A stretch of 64,000 bases of DNA from NCBI GenBank assembly GCA_040285825.1, contig JAUPSS010000004.1, positions 1,654,550-1,718,549 on the forward strand, read 5' to 3'. Positions 1 through 11,422 of the stretch are shown here, one piece after another (the first letter of the stretch is position 1; each line of letters opens with the position of its first letter). The stretch comes from Eukaryota sp. TZLM1-RC (taxonomy: Eukaryota; Metamonada: BaSk clade). Position numbers and translations under genes: made by a program. Under the pieces are notes generated by a model. It saw only the letters and a list, made by a program, of their open reading frames with translations, did not search any database and was not told the origin of the DNA.

Positions 1-2
1 CT

Positions 3-607
3 TTGCGCCATGCTGTGAATTGCTCTAAATTGATAACTCATCGTTCTTCATTACATGATGCTGTTAGAGACACTGTTTTCAATATGGCACAAACTGCAAG
101 AATATCGTGTATCAAAGAGCACCTGCTGAAGGAAACACTTTTTCTGAATAATTTTGGTTCTGATGATAGAGGTGATGTATACTGTTATTGGATTGATAAT
201 TCTGAAGCTATTGTTGACTTTGTCTCATGTAATGTTGCAAATGATACTTTGGTTCACAGAAGAAAACTTAATCCTGTGGCTCCTCTGGATTTTAAAGCAA
301 AAGAGAGACATAGAAAATATGATAAAGATATTGAAGAGGCTAATGTCGATAGAAATACACAGCTGGTTTTTATTGCTTTCCCATTTTCGATGAATGGAAG
401 ATTATCAGATGAAGCAGAAACTTTTTTGAATGACTTCCAAAAAATGGTGCAAGAAAAAACAATGAAAAGATTTGATATTTTTTATGGCGTTCATGGATTC
501 AATTTGCCATTACTAATAGATTACCACGGTTTTTCAATCGAATAAGAGAAGCTTTAGCTAAACAGCAAGCAGATCAAGATTTTGTAGAGGAAATCTTGGT
601 TCAATGA
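3..607 (+). pseudogene. LINE retrotransposon 3' end (family C), 5' cut by window
   Basis: C-terminal end of a non-LTR retrotransposon protein. The reading begins in the region after the zinc knuckle (HDAVRDTVFNM), passes a GDVYCYWIDN…VDFV block that resembles the acidic core of a restriction-like endonuclease, and ends in the FVEEILVQ tail followed by TGA at 605-607. The frame is broken near 480-545, so this is a decayed copy. Almost the same protein recurs at 9720-10200 and 53040-53390. The untranslated tail after the stop (GTGCAAATTCAATAAAT near 640-660) is shared with the other copies, which marks the true 3' end of the element. The RT part would lie left of the window. Confidence 0.7.
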
Positions 608-1457
608 TAGTCGTCCCCTTAGTTATGAGTTAATTTAAGTGTGCAAATTCAATAAATATTCTCTTATTTTTATAAAAAAATAAGTTGATTCCCGATTGCA
701 TCAATGAAGATCCTACCAGCAGCTCTTGGGTTGAAGAAGAAGTATGTGCTTCAATCAGCTTCTCCTATTTCTACAGCAACACCAGACTCTACATCTGCCA
801 CACCAACACCGGGAACGGTCCAAACTACTACTACAACACCTAAAAAAAGTCAACAGAAAAAGTATTTGCTTTATGCAACTACATTAATAAATTTTCGGAG
901 TGGATAGCAATGTCTTCTACCACTTGTGTATTGGAACATGTAGAATGACTGTGTCGTCCTTTAGGCAGCAAATGTTTTAGATGATTGGCCACATTGGGGG
1001 TTTTAGAACTGTTGATCGATTTCTTTTTGTTCACAATAGAGTCTTTTTCATCTCCATCAATTCGTTTTACAAGTGTCGTATTTGTAAATGTGTCCAGGGA
1101 ACTCAAGATTTGCAATGTTCTGGTGAAATGAAATAGGAATTCATGAAATATCCGGAATGTAATCTAAGGATCAGTTACCAGAAAAAGCTAATTTACGGAA
1201 GTCGGAGAAATTGCTGAAGGTCAACGAACAACCGTCAAGACAAACAAAAGAACGAAAAGTCACAATAAAACTGATTCGTCATTTTTTGGAATACTGTTTT
1301 TTGTTAAATTTTCACTTTGCACCATCACTTGCAGTTAAGATGGTTAATTTTTTAAATCGAAATGTTATGGCTGTTTGGGAGGTCTTTGCCAAAAAGTGGC
1401 GACATGTAAATGAATTTACATGTGGTTTTATTGGTCATGAATATATGACTGTTCACA
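608..1457. other. intergenic, no gene recognised
   Basis: AT-rich stretch downstream of the LINE tail. An ATG-initiated reading of 67 residues at 704-907 (+) is Ser/Thr/Pro-rich between two Lys-rich blocks (GLKKKYVLQS, KSQQKKYLLY). It could be a small gene or chance. A longer reading at 1211-1555 runs into the antisense of the ubiquitin-like gene and has no recognisable features. Confidence 0.3.
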
Positions 1458-1940
1458 CTAATCAAACTCTTCGTCCTCGATTTCATCATCGTCAGATGCG
1501 TCCATCAACATGGAATCAGCGAGATCTTCCTTGTACTGATTGTAAACAGAATTAACAATGGCAGGATCATCAACAACGGAATAACTTGATGGATCGTTCA
1601 TATCATCAGCTTTCAACACTACTAGTTCTTCACGACGGCGGTCAGGTACTACGCCATAGACTTGCTTTTTGTATACAACAAAGGTCAGGGCATCCAAATC
1701 GAGTGAGTGAGGAGCTGATGCGAGCAATAAATCAGAATCTGCACAAAGTTTGTAGTCGGACACAGTCTTATCCTCATCGAGTAATTCGCCTGAATGAAAT
1801 AATGCAGAATCGGCGATGTCTGCGGTGACTTTATCCAAGATCTTTCCAAGGACACATTCAATAGTGTCAGACTCACTGACTTCGACTTGGACTGACTCAC
1901 CGATCTCATAGCACAGAACGTTTAAAGTGAAGGGAGCCAT
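1458..1940 (-). CDS. Ubiquitin-like domain protein with acidic tail
   Basis: A 160-residue protein starting at ATG 1940. Residues about 5-75 read as a ubiquitin-like beta-grasp domain: an N-terminal beta-hairpin (FTLNVLCYEIGESVQVEV), a helix (TIECVLGKILDKV) and the typical HSGELLDEDKTVSDYKL…DLLLA end, comparable to the region around GKQLEDGRTLSDYNI in ubiquitin. There is no C-terminal Gly-Gly, so it is a built-in Ubl domain rather than a processed modifier. The middle (VYKKQVYGVVPDRRREELVVLK) is not recognised, and the last about 12 residues are acidic (ASDDDEIEDEEFD). No orthologue can be named. Base composition is less AT-rich than the flanks, as for the other host genes. No intron is visible. 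Confidence 0.7.
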   Translation of the reverse strand: MAPFTLNVLCYEIGESVQVEVSESDTIECVLGKILDKVTADIADSALFHSGELLDEDKTVSDYKLCADSDLLLASAPHSLDLDALTFVVYKKQVYGVVPDRRREELVVLKADDMNDPSSYSVVDDPAIVNSVYNQYKEDLADSMLMDASDDDEIEDEEFD

Positions 1941-4044
1941 TGGATAACAGTTTAAGTTACTTCAAAACTAAATTGTTCATCACTGACATTAGTTTCACTA
2001 CCCTCAATAATCTTTTGAGGTTTACTTATTAGATCGAACTGATCAGTGCACTAGTACCTTTAGAACCTCTTCAACAGATGTCACCCTTCCATTAGTGACT
2101 TAACAACATTGGTTTGGGACTATTGTCTCGTGAAGACCTATGATCCCTCTCTTTCATCGATAGTGTCTTCGACCAGCAAACAATTAGTTAGAGTAGAATT
2201 GGTATCTCGATTCCAGAACGTTATGCATTGATTACACTGCCTCAAACCCTACGAACTCCATAGTTAGCCGAACTTTATTGTTGTCTGAATTCACCCTGCT
2301 CCAACAGTTTTTTCTATCTCTCTACTTACTAGACTTTGCGATCATACTCCTATCTGACTTTGTCTTGCCATGAAATTTATCTTTTTTTTTCTTATTTTCA
2401 CTTTTAATTCTTCTTTCTTACATGACTAATTGATTTTATTTTTTTGTAAAGTTTGGAGGACTTGTTGCAAAAATACCAGTGACTTTATCAATTTATTGCA
2501 AAAATACCATACCTATTGCATTTACATCGTTCAATCACGATTCTAAACTTAACAATAAATCAGTTTATTTATAAAGTAAAGATTCTAATAATGAAACTGA
2601 TTACATCACCTCTCCAGACAACCTCTTTGGTGTTTCTTCTTTGCAACATTCGTGATGTTCCAGGCTTGAGATGTGCCATAGTTGATCGATACGAAAATGG
2701 CTGACCTAATGTAAGATGTATTTCGTCTTTTCCTTCTGTCTTTGTTGCTGATGTTACACGTATTTCAACTTTGACTTTGTATGAAATCGTGTGTCAATGT
2801 TAATTACGTGTTATACTTACTTTTATAAGGCACATGATAACATTCTCAATTGATTTTGTATTTATTTGAACTCAACGAGATTTTTAAATTTATAACATTA
2901 AATTGAAAACTTCACTTTTTAAATAAATAATCAAAAAGTATACAATTGAATTGTTGCAAACTAATCAAACAATTGCTGTAAGTGTAAGAGTATCGTTTTT
3001 GATGCGATTTACTGAGGCTCATATGAAGTTCCTAGTTTCGTATGTTGACCAATGGTTGTTTATTACAATCACTGGTCAATTTTTTATGGTCCATTTTGGG
3101 ACAATTAATATAACAATTGTGGTGTTAAAGTCCGTGCTATGGTCATTTGAGTAGTCATTGGTATGATTGGTTGAATGGTCATTGGTATGATTAGGTGAGT
3201 TGCATGTAGTCCTTATGTACTAGATGTGATCAACTTGTGATCAAACTTTGTGTGAAATTGTGTGTGAGTAATGTTGGCTATGTGTTACTTGATCAGTACA
3301 AACTCGTGATTACATATTCAAATGATTTTGTATATATTTGAATTTATTGAGTTTATTAATTATTAATTAATTTATTAATGCATTCTGGATAATATCTAGA
3401 ACAGTAAAAGTTTTTTTTATGATAGTCGTCGTCATAATGAAGAACAACATCGAAAAATTAATTCAACATAACTTTTTTGAAATTTTAGAATCAATATCAT
3501 TCAGAATTTAGCTGAATTTTTTCAATCTAATTTGTATGATTGTGGAATATTGACTATATTGATTGCAAAAAGAACCATCAATTTGTTTTTGTCAAATCAG
3601 CTCAATTCAATTAATTCAGCCCAAGTTAAACATTTTGTCAATCAAGACAAAAGATGCTTTTATAGCTGTGTTGACAATGAACGAAAATTATTTTAGACAA
3701 AGAAATGCTCCCTTGTACACAAAACCATCAGAGAAAGGCGAGTAGATGTATTGAGCACACCTTAGAAACGTGTCAAAACATTTTTCCATGAGAATCCTAC
3801 TGACTCTGTACAAATAAGCATTGGTGACACAATCAAATTTCAAAACACTATTTACCCTAAGAATTTTACATTTTGATATTGAAACTTTGGTGTTGGGTAA
3901 AATGCTCAGTGATGAGATGACATAATTGATATTTCTGCAAGAGAACATTCCATCTCTTACTGTCAATCTACAAGAAAGATTGTTTCAAATTCTGTTTCTC
4001 ATATTTGTAACTCGATGATAGATTGAATTAAATCTTTGTTTTTG
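1941..4044. other. AT-rich region, no gene recognised
   Basis: No reading frame on either strand looks like a conserved protein. Short readings at 2516-2704, 2951-3154, 3563-3745 and 3688-3966 (-) are hydrophobic or low complexity. A short local near-duplication (GGTCATTGGTATGATT twice near 3145-3195) is visible. Confidence 0.35.
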
Positions 4045-4790
4045 TGATCTTGTGAAAAAGTCAACAAGCAGAAATGGACATTATTGTAAAGTTAATGATA
4101 AAAATATCAATTTATTTCATCATTGATCTGAAAATGAATTGCTAAGTTCATTTGAAAAGTTACAAGAAACTTACAATCCTCATATAATATATGGTTTCAA
4201 TAATGTTAATTTTGACATCCCACATATTGAGAAACGTTCTGAAAATGAGGACTTTTTTAACGGTGAAATCGATGCTAGTGATTGGATTCATTATTATAAT
4301 TCAAATTTAATAGAATTGAATCACAAACACTTGAACCCTTTAATTACTGGTCTATTTGTTGTTGATACTTGTAGTATTTACACAAATTACTAAACCACGC
4401 AAATGAAAAACAATTTCTAAAATTTTATTAGGGGAAAGTAAAATTGACAGTGTATTGCAAAGTATTGGAAAGTTCATGAAGATGATCTGTTCTCAGATTT
4501 TTTCTTATTTCAAAAAAGAACTGCAATTGATGTTTATTGTCTGAGATATACAGATTTAACCATTAAGTTACTCCATTTCTTTAACAATGACCATTTCATG
4601 AAAACTGTTAAACATAAACCATATAATGGTTATAAGGACAGTCGAACAAATGTCATCAGAGATCCGAAAATGATTGACGTGATCGATGAGGCAGTAATGA
4701 GGTGTCGGGAAATGTCTATTGATGGTTGAGAATTCATTTCTGGTTACTATTTGCATCTTTTTGACTTGAACCCTAATAATATTTTACCAA
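4045..4790 (+). pseudogene. B-family DNA polymerase exonuclease-domain relic
   Basis: The reading from about 4130 contains SSFEKLQETYNPHIIYGFNN followed by FDIPHIEKR. This matches the Exo II region of B-family DNA polymerases (…DPxIIxGxNxxxFDxPYL). A downstream frame carries AIDVYCLRYTDLTIKLL, which resembles Exo III (Y-x3-D) with the expected Asp replaced by Tyr. Stops at 4391 and 4726 and frame changes show it is dead. No palm motif (YxDTD) was found downstream. A second, more decayed copy of the same stretch lies at 40195-40620. The source could be a Polinton-type or other virus-like integrated element, and the type cannot be decided from this fragment. Confidence 0.5.
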
Positions 4791-4979
4791 AAATTAAACC
4801 AAATTTTGTTGTGACGCTTTTCTTGTGGTCACGTCTCAAAGTGAGGAGGCAGGTTCCTTAGCCCAAAAACGAAAACAGCTTTGCAAAATTCTCGTTTCGC
4901 CCCATTGTTGCAATTCTATCACCAACACTTTAAAAACAAACTTGTTCCAAAAGTATTATCAAGAAAAAGAATAGAATTA

Positions 4980-6240
4980 CACAATTGACAAACAGATTGT
5001 GTATTTCAACAATAACATCCTAGACCATTACTCTGATTACATCAATCGGCTTGTTGATATTCTCTATGATGTTAAGAGAAACAATAACGTGCTGAAAAAA
5101 CAGGATAGGAACAATTTTTCATCATTCATCAGCAAAGTTAAATCTTTCTTTCTAAAAGGAGGTGGAAATTTTTACAATGAGAAACAAAGTCTCATCAATT
5201 ACTTCGCTTTTAATTGATGACCGGATCCAACATTTACTCCCCAGTAATTCCAAAAGGGAGAAGTATTCAAAGTTTGATTATTCGTCCAAATCAGATTACT
5301 ATTTGAGAGCAATGTTTTATAGTAATAATTGTTTAGCAGAGGAGGAGAGCAAAGTCCTTCATGCTCTGTCTTTGGAGAATTCTTGTATTCCCTCCTATAT
5401 CAAAATTGACAGGACAAGTTATTGGACTTGTTCTTTGCCGAATACAAGGACGTTCTTGGTTACAAGTCCTCCTACCAATGTAATAATCAAGCTGTCGATT
5501 TTGTTTTATGGAATAACTCGTCCATTTTGGAAATGGACGAGATTAAAAACACTAAACTTTATTCAGAAAGTTCAAGGAATATCATGTCTAGTATCGACAG
5601 CGATGGAATAGCAGTATCATTTATTCAATCTAGAATTGATTGAAAAATACAAGGTAACTGCGAAGGTATTGAAAGACAAAGAAAAAATATATTGATATCC
5701 CCGGAATTAATCCTTCTGAATTTCAAAATATGGTCCTTGCGGCTGCTGATCCAGGGAAATCTGATCTATTTTATTTTTCTGCCAATTTAGCTACTTGCAT
5801 TTAAGAAACCCTGAGAAAAATATAAATATGTTCATTTCAGGTACACTCAAAATCAACGAAGATTTGAGTCGAAAAGTTTTAAATTCAAAAGAATAAGATG
5901 CAGCATACAGAATGAGAGTCTTATCACAATAAGTAAGTCTACTGATAGAGTGATTGATCTATCCAATTATGAACAATATGAAGAACAACAACAAAAGATG
6001 GCTTTAAGGAGCAGTATAGTTAATCAAAATACTGAAAGAACAATTAGTTCATTAAGAGAAAAAGTGCCTCAAAAAATTAATATTCCCCACGAAATTTATT
6101 ACTCATTAAATTTGAGTAATAATGGTCGAAAAACAAAATCTGTAGCAGAATGAAAAGCAATTCTATCCCAATTCTATTCCAAAAGCTGAAAGTTTGATAG
6201 ATTTATGGAGTATATTAAACAAAAGAATAAAAACAATTAT
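4980..6240 (+). pseudogene. Fanzor-like (TnpB-related) RuvC nuclease relic, lineage C-like
   Basis: Several frames of a decayed Fanzor can be followed in order. Near 5280-5410 is YYLRAMFYSNN…ENSCIPSYIKID, comparable to the conserved SFIPxYIxIDT segment before the nuclease core. At about 5575-5640 is SSIDSDGIAVSF, comparable to the TDGxxVSV segment. At about 5742-5785 is ADPGKSDLFYFS, the RuvC-I block with its Asp, very close to CDPGKRDLLYVG of the 43.3-44.9 kb copy. From 5842 comes YTQNQRRFESK, comparable to the conserved Y-T-x-x-Q-R-R segment. The RuvC-II/III and zinc parts are not visible, so the copy is 3'-truncated or too decayed. Boundaries are approximate. Confidence 0.6.
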
Positions 6241-6589
6241 TTTTGAAACAAAAATATTATAATTAATAATTAATATTATTAACAATGTGCGAAAAGGTTT
6301 TTAACCCTCAACTCCAAGAGGTTTCTCTTTTCTCACATCTTTTTCTATCTTCATTTGTATCTTCCATATCTTTGAATTGCATTATTCCTAGAATTCTACA
6401 TTCGAAATTCTATCGTTTTCGATAATTTCTCTATCTGAGTTCATTGCAGGTACACTTAGAGTGACTGCAGTGGGATGGAAGGACCCGTATTACAAATTGA
6501 AGTGTACACCTCAACTAACCACTTACATAGTTTCTAACCAAATTATTTTTTTTGTAAGTAATTTTATTTATTTTTAAAACTACAAACTA
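6241..6589. other. intergenic, nothing recognised
   Basis: AT-rich, with a pyrimidine-rich stretch near 6320-6370. No conserved reading frame seen. Confidence 0.3.
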
Positions 6590-8060
6590 AAAATCAATAT
6601 CTTCAAAACAAGCTTCAACACCATCAAACCATACAACAGGAATGTTTTCGTAATGTTCACTGACAGATTTGCATATTTTTTCCTTTTATACAATTCTGAA
6701 TCATCTAGGGGGAATACGAATTGTGCATTTTTTAAGGCATTTTTTCACGCAAACATCAACTGGTACAACTCTAAGATTCTCGGCAAAAGCATATTTTGTA
6801 GAAAATTCAAAAAACAAAAATTTTTCACCCACCAATGGATGCAGCATTAGTCAAAAACTTTAATGAATTAAACCCAACACCACTAAGCTGAACAGCAGAA
6901 AAATATGATTTTTCAAAATTGATGGATCAACAGACATAAAAAAAGCCAAAAAATCTGTACATATTTTGTTAAATTGTCTACAATAATTGTACGTTAAGAA
7001 TACAGGTAGTGATCGAAGTAAATGGGTATCTTCTCTCTGTATAACATATTTTCAAAAGAAATAACTTAAAATGTTGTTCCAATTGAAGGGTTTCAATTAC
7101 ATCAAGCTCTTTCTTGATAGAATCCAAATATTTATCAAGACTATCAAGTGTCTTTTCGGCAGAACCTAAATAACAACCAAGATAACAGAAACTACTTAAG
7201 GTATATTCAATAAATGATACATTCAGAAAATTAATTATTAGCTTAACATTTTTTCTAGAAATACAAAAAACATTTTTGAACATTCAACTCAAGATCAATG
7301 GATTGATACAATGTAGCAGCTTTATTAGCAACTCTATGAATAGTACTTTCAGGACCAATACAGGAAATGTCATCCATATAGACTACCACTTGAAGGTCAG
7401 AATTTTCTTCTGTTAATTTCTTCAAGATTGGATGAATTGCAAGACAAAAAAAGAAAGGTCCTGAATGGTTTCCTTGTTCAACGTCTGATAATGAGTTAAG
7501 ATTAAAGGAATTAAAAATTAAATCAGAAGAATTACCATAAAACCTTTAAAAAAAGGTTTCGAGTTCAGGAAAATTTGATTTGTTTTCTCTCCAAATTGAA
7601 TCTCATTTCACTGAATTGAAAGCATCTTTGAAATCATGATTAAAAATGCAATTATTTTCGTTACAATTGACAAATAAATCAGATGTTAAAGCTGCAACTG
7701 AGCTCCATCTATGGTTTGGATTCCATATTGGAAGGGAGAAAAGTATTCCCTTGCTTTTGTTGAAATTCTGTTAAAAATAACATATGACATCAGTCGATAA
7801 ATGGCTTCACCAATAGCAATTGGCAAACTTTTCCATTAGGTTCCAAACTATTAAATTGTTGTCTGAAGGTTTCAACGATGCCTTTCTATCTTTATAGCCC
7901 ACACTTCTACTTGTTTTACATGTGGCAACTATGTAAGGACTAACCCTCTATAAATTTGCTGATTTTTTGGACCATTTATCTGACTGAACATTTGTATTCT
8001 TGTTCAATTGTTTTAACAATTGAAACAAAATTAACTGATTTTTAGTGGGAAGTAACAACT
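6590..8060 (-). pseudogene. LINE reverse transcriptase relic (family D)
   Basis: On the minus strand the reading from about 7860 downwards shows the palm of a non-LTR reverse transcriptase in pieces. LPIAIGEAIYRLMS is followed by FSPFQYGIQTIDGAQ, then DFKDAFNSV (motif A, catalytic Asp, about 7625-7655), EQGNHSGPFFFCLAIHPIL (motif B region) and VYMDDISCIG (motif C with two Asp, about 7365-7390). Next comes the thumb-side block CYLGCYLGSAEK…LFLLKICYTERR (about 7000-7200), and at 6590-6860 a fragment (VDVCVKKCLKNAQF, ELYKRKNM) that matches the C-terminal region at 16.6 kb. Frameshifts and stops are frequent, so the copy is inactive. It is the only RT palm found in the window. Confidence 0.75.
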
Positions 8061-8671
8061 GGTATTTAATTGCGAGTTAATATATTCAGAAGCCACTCTT
8101 CCTTTGAACGTTCCTTTGATGTAAAATGATTTGACGATGAAATAATTTGTATTAAATTCAATTTTAGGACGTGAAATAATATTTTGGATTAAAAAATTTG
8201 GATTACTGTGTTTTATATAAAACTACTGATGCTAGTTCGTTTTAAGGCAATGATGATGAAATCTCCAAACAATTGTTTGATAAATTGAATATTATTTCTG
8301 AACAAATTGACCGAATGATGGAATTGGATGTAAGAAAATAGAATAAATTTACAATAGTAAGATTTGAGTTCAATTTAAACTTCAATTGATGGTCTTGGCT
8401 GTTGTGAGTTGGACATATCTGTAAATAAAGTGTATTTTATAACGGGGAGGAATTGTATTCTCTCTTCTTATACTAATAGGCGGGACTAATATACTATAAA
8501 CACAAAGCTATTTAATCGATTTAAGACTGACACAATCATATATTTCGAACCATTAATCCTCTTTACTATACGACATGTGGCCCAAAAGTTTAATGAATCG
8601 CGCGATAAAGTTTTGACACAATTGTTTTTTAAAGTTTCAATTGATAGGGTGTAGAATGAAGACTATGTAAA
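8061..8671. other. intergenic between LINE fragments
   Basis: AT-rich with no conserved reading frame. Confidence 0.3.
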
Positions 8672-9530
8672 GGAAGTAGATTTGATGTTAGACTTGGCTT
8701 GGCCAAGAAAAAGAATCCCGCTTTTGCAGATCTTTTACAAGATATGTGTGACAGTACTTCTTCTGCCTTAGTAACAACAATTCCTCAAGTTTATGGCACT
8801 CTCTTAACTGATTCTGCCTGGACTTTGAATATGAGATTTCGTGCCTTTACCTGGCCTGATAATTTACCTCATAATTTAATTTGTAAATGTTCTCGAGAAA
8901 TTACAATTACTCATTTGTTAAATTGTAAACATTTCATTACTTTTAGAAGCAAGGTTCACAATGCTGTAAGAGACCAGTTATATTGTATGTGTAAGTCTCA
9001 TAGAATTGAATCCTTTTTGGAACCTCTGTTGTCAAATCTGTTTGATGCTGAAAATGATTTTCATAAGAATAATAGAGGTGATGTAATATTTCCTGGATTA
9101 GATGGAAGCTTCAGTTTATTGGATGTAATGTCTGTTGATCCTTGTAATGCCTCAAATGAAAGGCTTGTTAATTCTGAAATTCATAGTCCTCTTTCAAATG
9201 CTGAAAATTTCAAACTCAAAAAATACAATGAACCTTTGTCCAAATTGGCCAGTCTACAGCATGCAAAATACAATTTGTATCCATTTGTATTTGCTCTATT
9301 TGGTTCACTCGCTACCACGGCTATGTGCTTTTTTGCAGATTTTGAAATGATTGTAAAGAGAAGAACATACAGAAATTTCAACAGATTGTTTTGGAAAAAT
9401 AGATGTGTTTTCTATTTTTCAGGGGATGTTGTAGATGGTTTCTGATGCTTTGCTTTCTCTTGGATCTCATTATGGGTGAGTTGCATCTAGTGTTTTTGTT
9501 TTGGGAGAGATGGATGATTTAGATGTTGAT
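8672..9530 (+). pseudogene. 5'-truncated LINE (family A), C-terminal part
   Basis: The reading 8699-9445 begins inside the element (VRLGLAKKKNPAF) at the same motif found internally in the longer copy at 27.9 kb, so the copy is 5'-truncated at about 8672. It carries the C-x-C…H-x3-C zinc knuckle (CKCSREITITHLLNC, about 8885-8930), then FRSKVHNAVRDQLYCMCKSH and the acidic endonuclease-like core (GDVIFPGLDGSF…DVMSVDPCNASNERL). The frame is lost after 9440, where the tail (MDDLDVDL) continues in another frame. It is highly similar to 27.9-28.76 kb. Confidence 0.7.
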
Positions 9531-9714
9531 TTATGGGTTTTTGATAAAAAAATATTAAAAAAAAATATTGGTTGCAGTTGTTAAAACTTTTCTTTTATTT
9601 TGCAACGCAAACGAAACAACTAAACAAAAAACCTAATGTTATTTATTAAACATACACACTTAATCTAAGGTATATAAATATTGAACATGCACACTTAATT
9701 GAATTAATTCATAA

Positions 9715-10200
9715 CTAATGGGACGACTATCATTGAACCAAGATTTCCTCTACAAAATTTTGATCTGCTTGCTGTCTAGCTAAAGCTTCTTTTATTCGAT
9801 TGAAAAACCGAGGTAATCTATTAATAATGGTAAATGGAATCCGAGAGCGCCATAAATAAATATCAAATCTGTTCATTGTTTTTTCTTGGCCCATTTTTTG
9901 GAAGTCATTCAAAAAAATTTCTGCTTCTACTGATAGTCTTCCGTTTATCGAAAATGGGAAAGCAATAAAAACTGGTTGTGTATTTCTACCAGCATTAGCT
10001 TCTTCGATATCTTTGTCATATTTTTTATGTTTTTCTTTTGCTTTAAATTCAAGAGCACTTACAGGATTAAGTTTTCTTCTTTGAACCAAAATGTCATTTG
10101 CAACATTACATCAGACAAAGTCAACAACAGCTTCAGAGTTCTCAATCCAATCACAGTATATATCTCCTCTATCAACAAAAACCTAGAACTCAATATCCTC
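9715..10200 (-). pseudogene. LINE 3' end fragment (family C)
   Basis: Minus-strand copy of the family C tail (KEKHKKYDKDIEEAN…FVEEILVQ). The conserved reading starts near 10190 (RGDIYCDWIENSEAVVDFV) and is interrupted by one stop codon before continuing from 10089. It lies head to head with the family B fragment that follows. Confidence 0.7.
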
Positions 10201-10204
10201 AATT

Positions 10205-11310
10205 CATCTGATCCATGGTGAATCAAATTTTTAGTTAAATCATCTTCGATTTGATTTACATCATTTGCCTAGTAATTTCTGGATTCAGTGTTTTCCTCAA
10301 AATATTCAAGAAATTCCCACCCGATCACTTCCAAATTTACGTTTTTGCTTGAAAAAGCTTCAGCACCATCTGGTTAAATTATATGAAGGCTTGGATTATG
10401 AAGTAAGACTTGGCTTGGCCAAAACTAAAAATCCCGCTTTCAGTAATTTTTTAAAGGATATTCGTGATAGTTCAGCTGCTGCTTTAGTAACTCAAGTTCC
10501 CTCTGTTTATGGACTTTTGTTAAAAAACAATGAATGGCTTCTAAACATGCGTTTTCGTTGTTTTCTGTGGCCAAACAATTTGCCCAATCATTTAACTTGT
10601 AAATGTGGTAAACCTCTTTTGTTTACTTATCTTGTGAACTGTAAACAATTCATTACATTTAGAAGCAAAGTGCATAATAATGTCAGGGACCAAATTTATG
10701 TAATGTGCAAATCATATCGAGTAGATTCCTTTTTAGAGCCGTTGTTATCAAAATTAATTCTTGATGACCCCAATTTTGATAGTACGCGTTACAACAGAGT
10801 TTCTATGGGTGTGACAAGAAGTGATCTGGTTGTTCCCGGTTTAAATGGTAGTTTTACTATTTTAGACGCCATGTCTGTTGACCCTTGTAATTCCTCTAAC
10901 GAACATCTCATTAACTCGGATGTAAATAATCCTCTTTTTGCAGGAGAAAAATGCAAAATTGCTAAATATGCGAAACCCATTTCCTCAGTTAATGAAAATT
11001 CTCATGCCCAATATAATCTATGTGCCTTTGTTTTTTCTTTGTTTGGATCGCTAGGTAAGGCTGCTATGGCTTTTCTTGATGATTTTGTTGTAGTTGTATA
11101 GGAAAGAACTGGAAGAATTTTCAATCGCGTTTACTGGCAAAACAGGATTGTATTTTCTATTTTTAAAGGAATGGTAAAACTAATTTCTGAGTCACTTTCT
11201 TCTTTTGGGAAATTTTCTGAATCTTTAGCAATTAATTGTTTTGATGTAGGGGATGCAGGTTTTGAGGATGTGGAGTTTTAATTGTGTATTTGATGTTTTC
11301 ATATTCGTAA
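10205..11310 (+). pseudogene. LINE fragment (family B), C-terminal part
   Basis: The reading 10265-11101 contains NFWIQCFPQNIQEIPTRSLP, VRLGLAKTKNPAF, the knuckle-like CKCGKPLLFTYLVNC (His replaced by Tyr), FRSKVHNNVRDQIYVMCKSY and the endonuclease-like block DLVVPGLNGSF…DAMSVDPCNSSNEHL. A TAG at 11099-11101 interrupts it, and the tail (ERTGRIFNRVYWQNRIVFSIF) continues in the same frame. The homologous fragment at 59.34-60.43 kb (minus strand) begins at the same internal point (CCATGGTGAATCAAA). Its 3' end is duplicated in tandem (11199-11422). Confidence 0.7.
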
Positions 11311-11422
11311 CTTCTTTTGGGAAATTTTCTGAATCTTTAGCAATTAATTGTTTTGATGTAGGGGATGCAGGTTTTGAGGATGTGGAGTTTTAATTGTGTA
11401 TTTGATGTTTTCATATTCGTAA
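11199..11422. repeat. 112-bp tandem duplication at LINE/MULE junction
   Basis: Two consecutive, apparently identical 112-bp units (11199-11310 and 11311-11422), each starting CTTCTTTTGGGAAATTTTCT and ending CATATTCGTAA. The second unit runs directly into the truncated MULE, whose sequence begins with CTTCT, the same five bases that start the unit. This suggests microhomology at the breakpoint. Confidence 0.9.
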
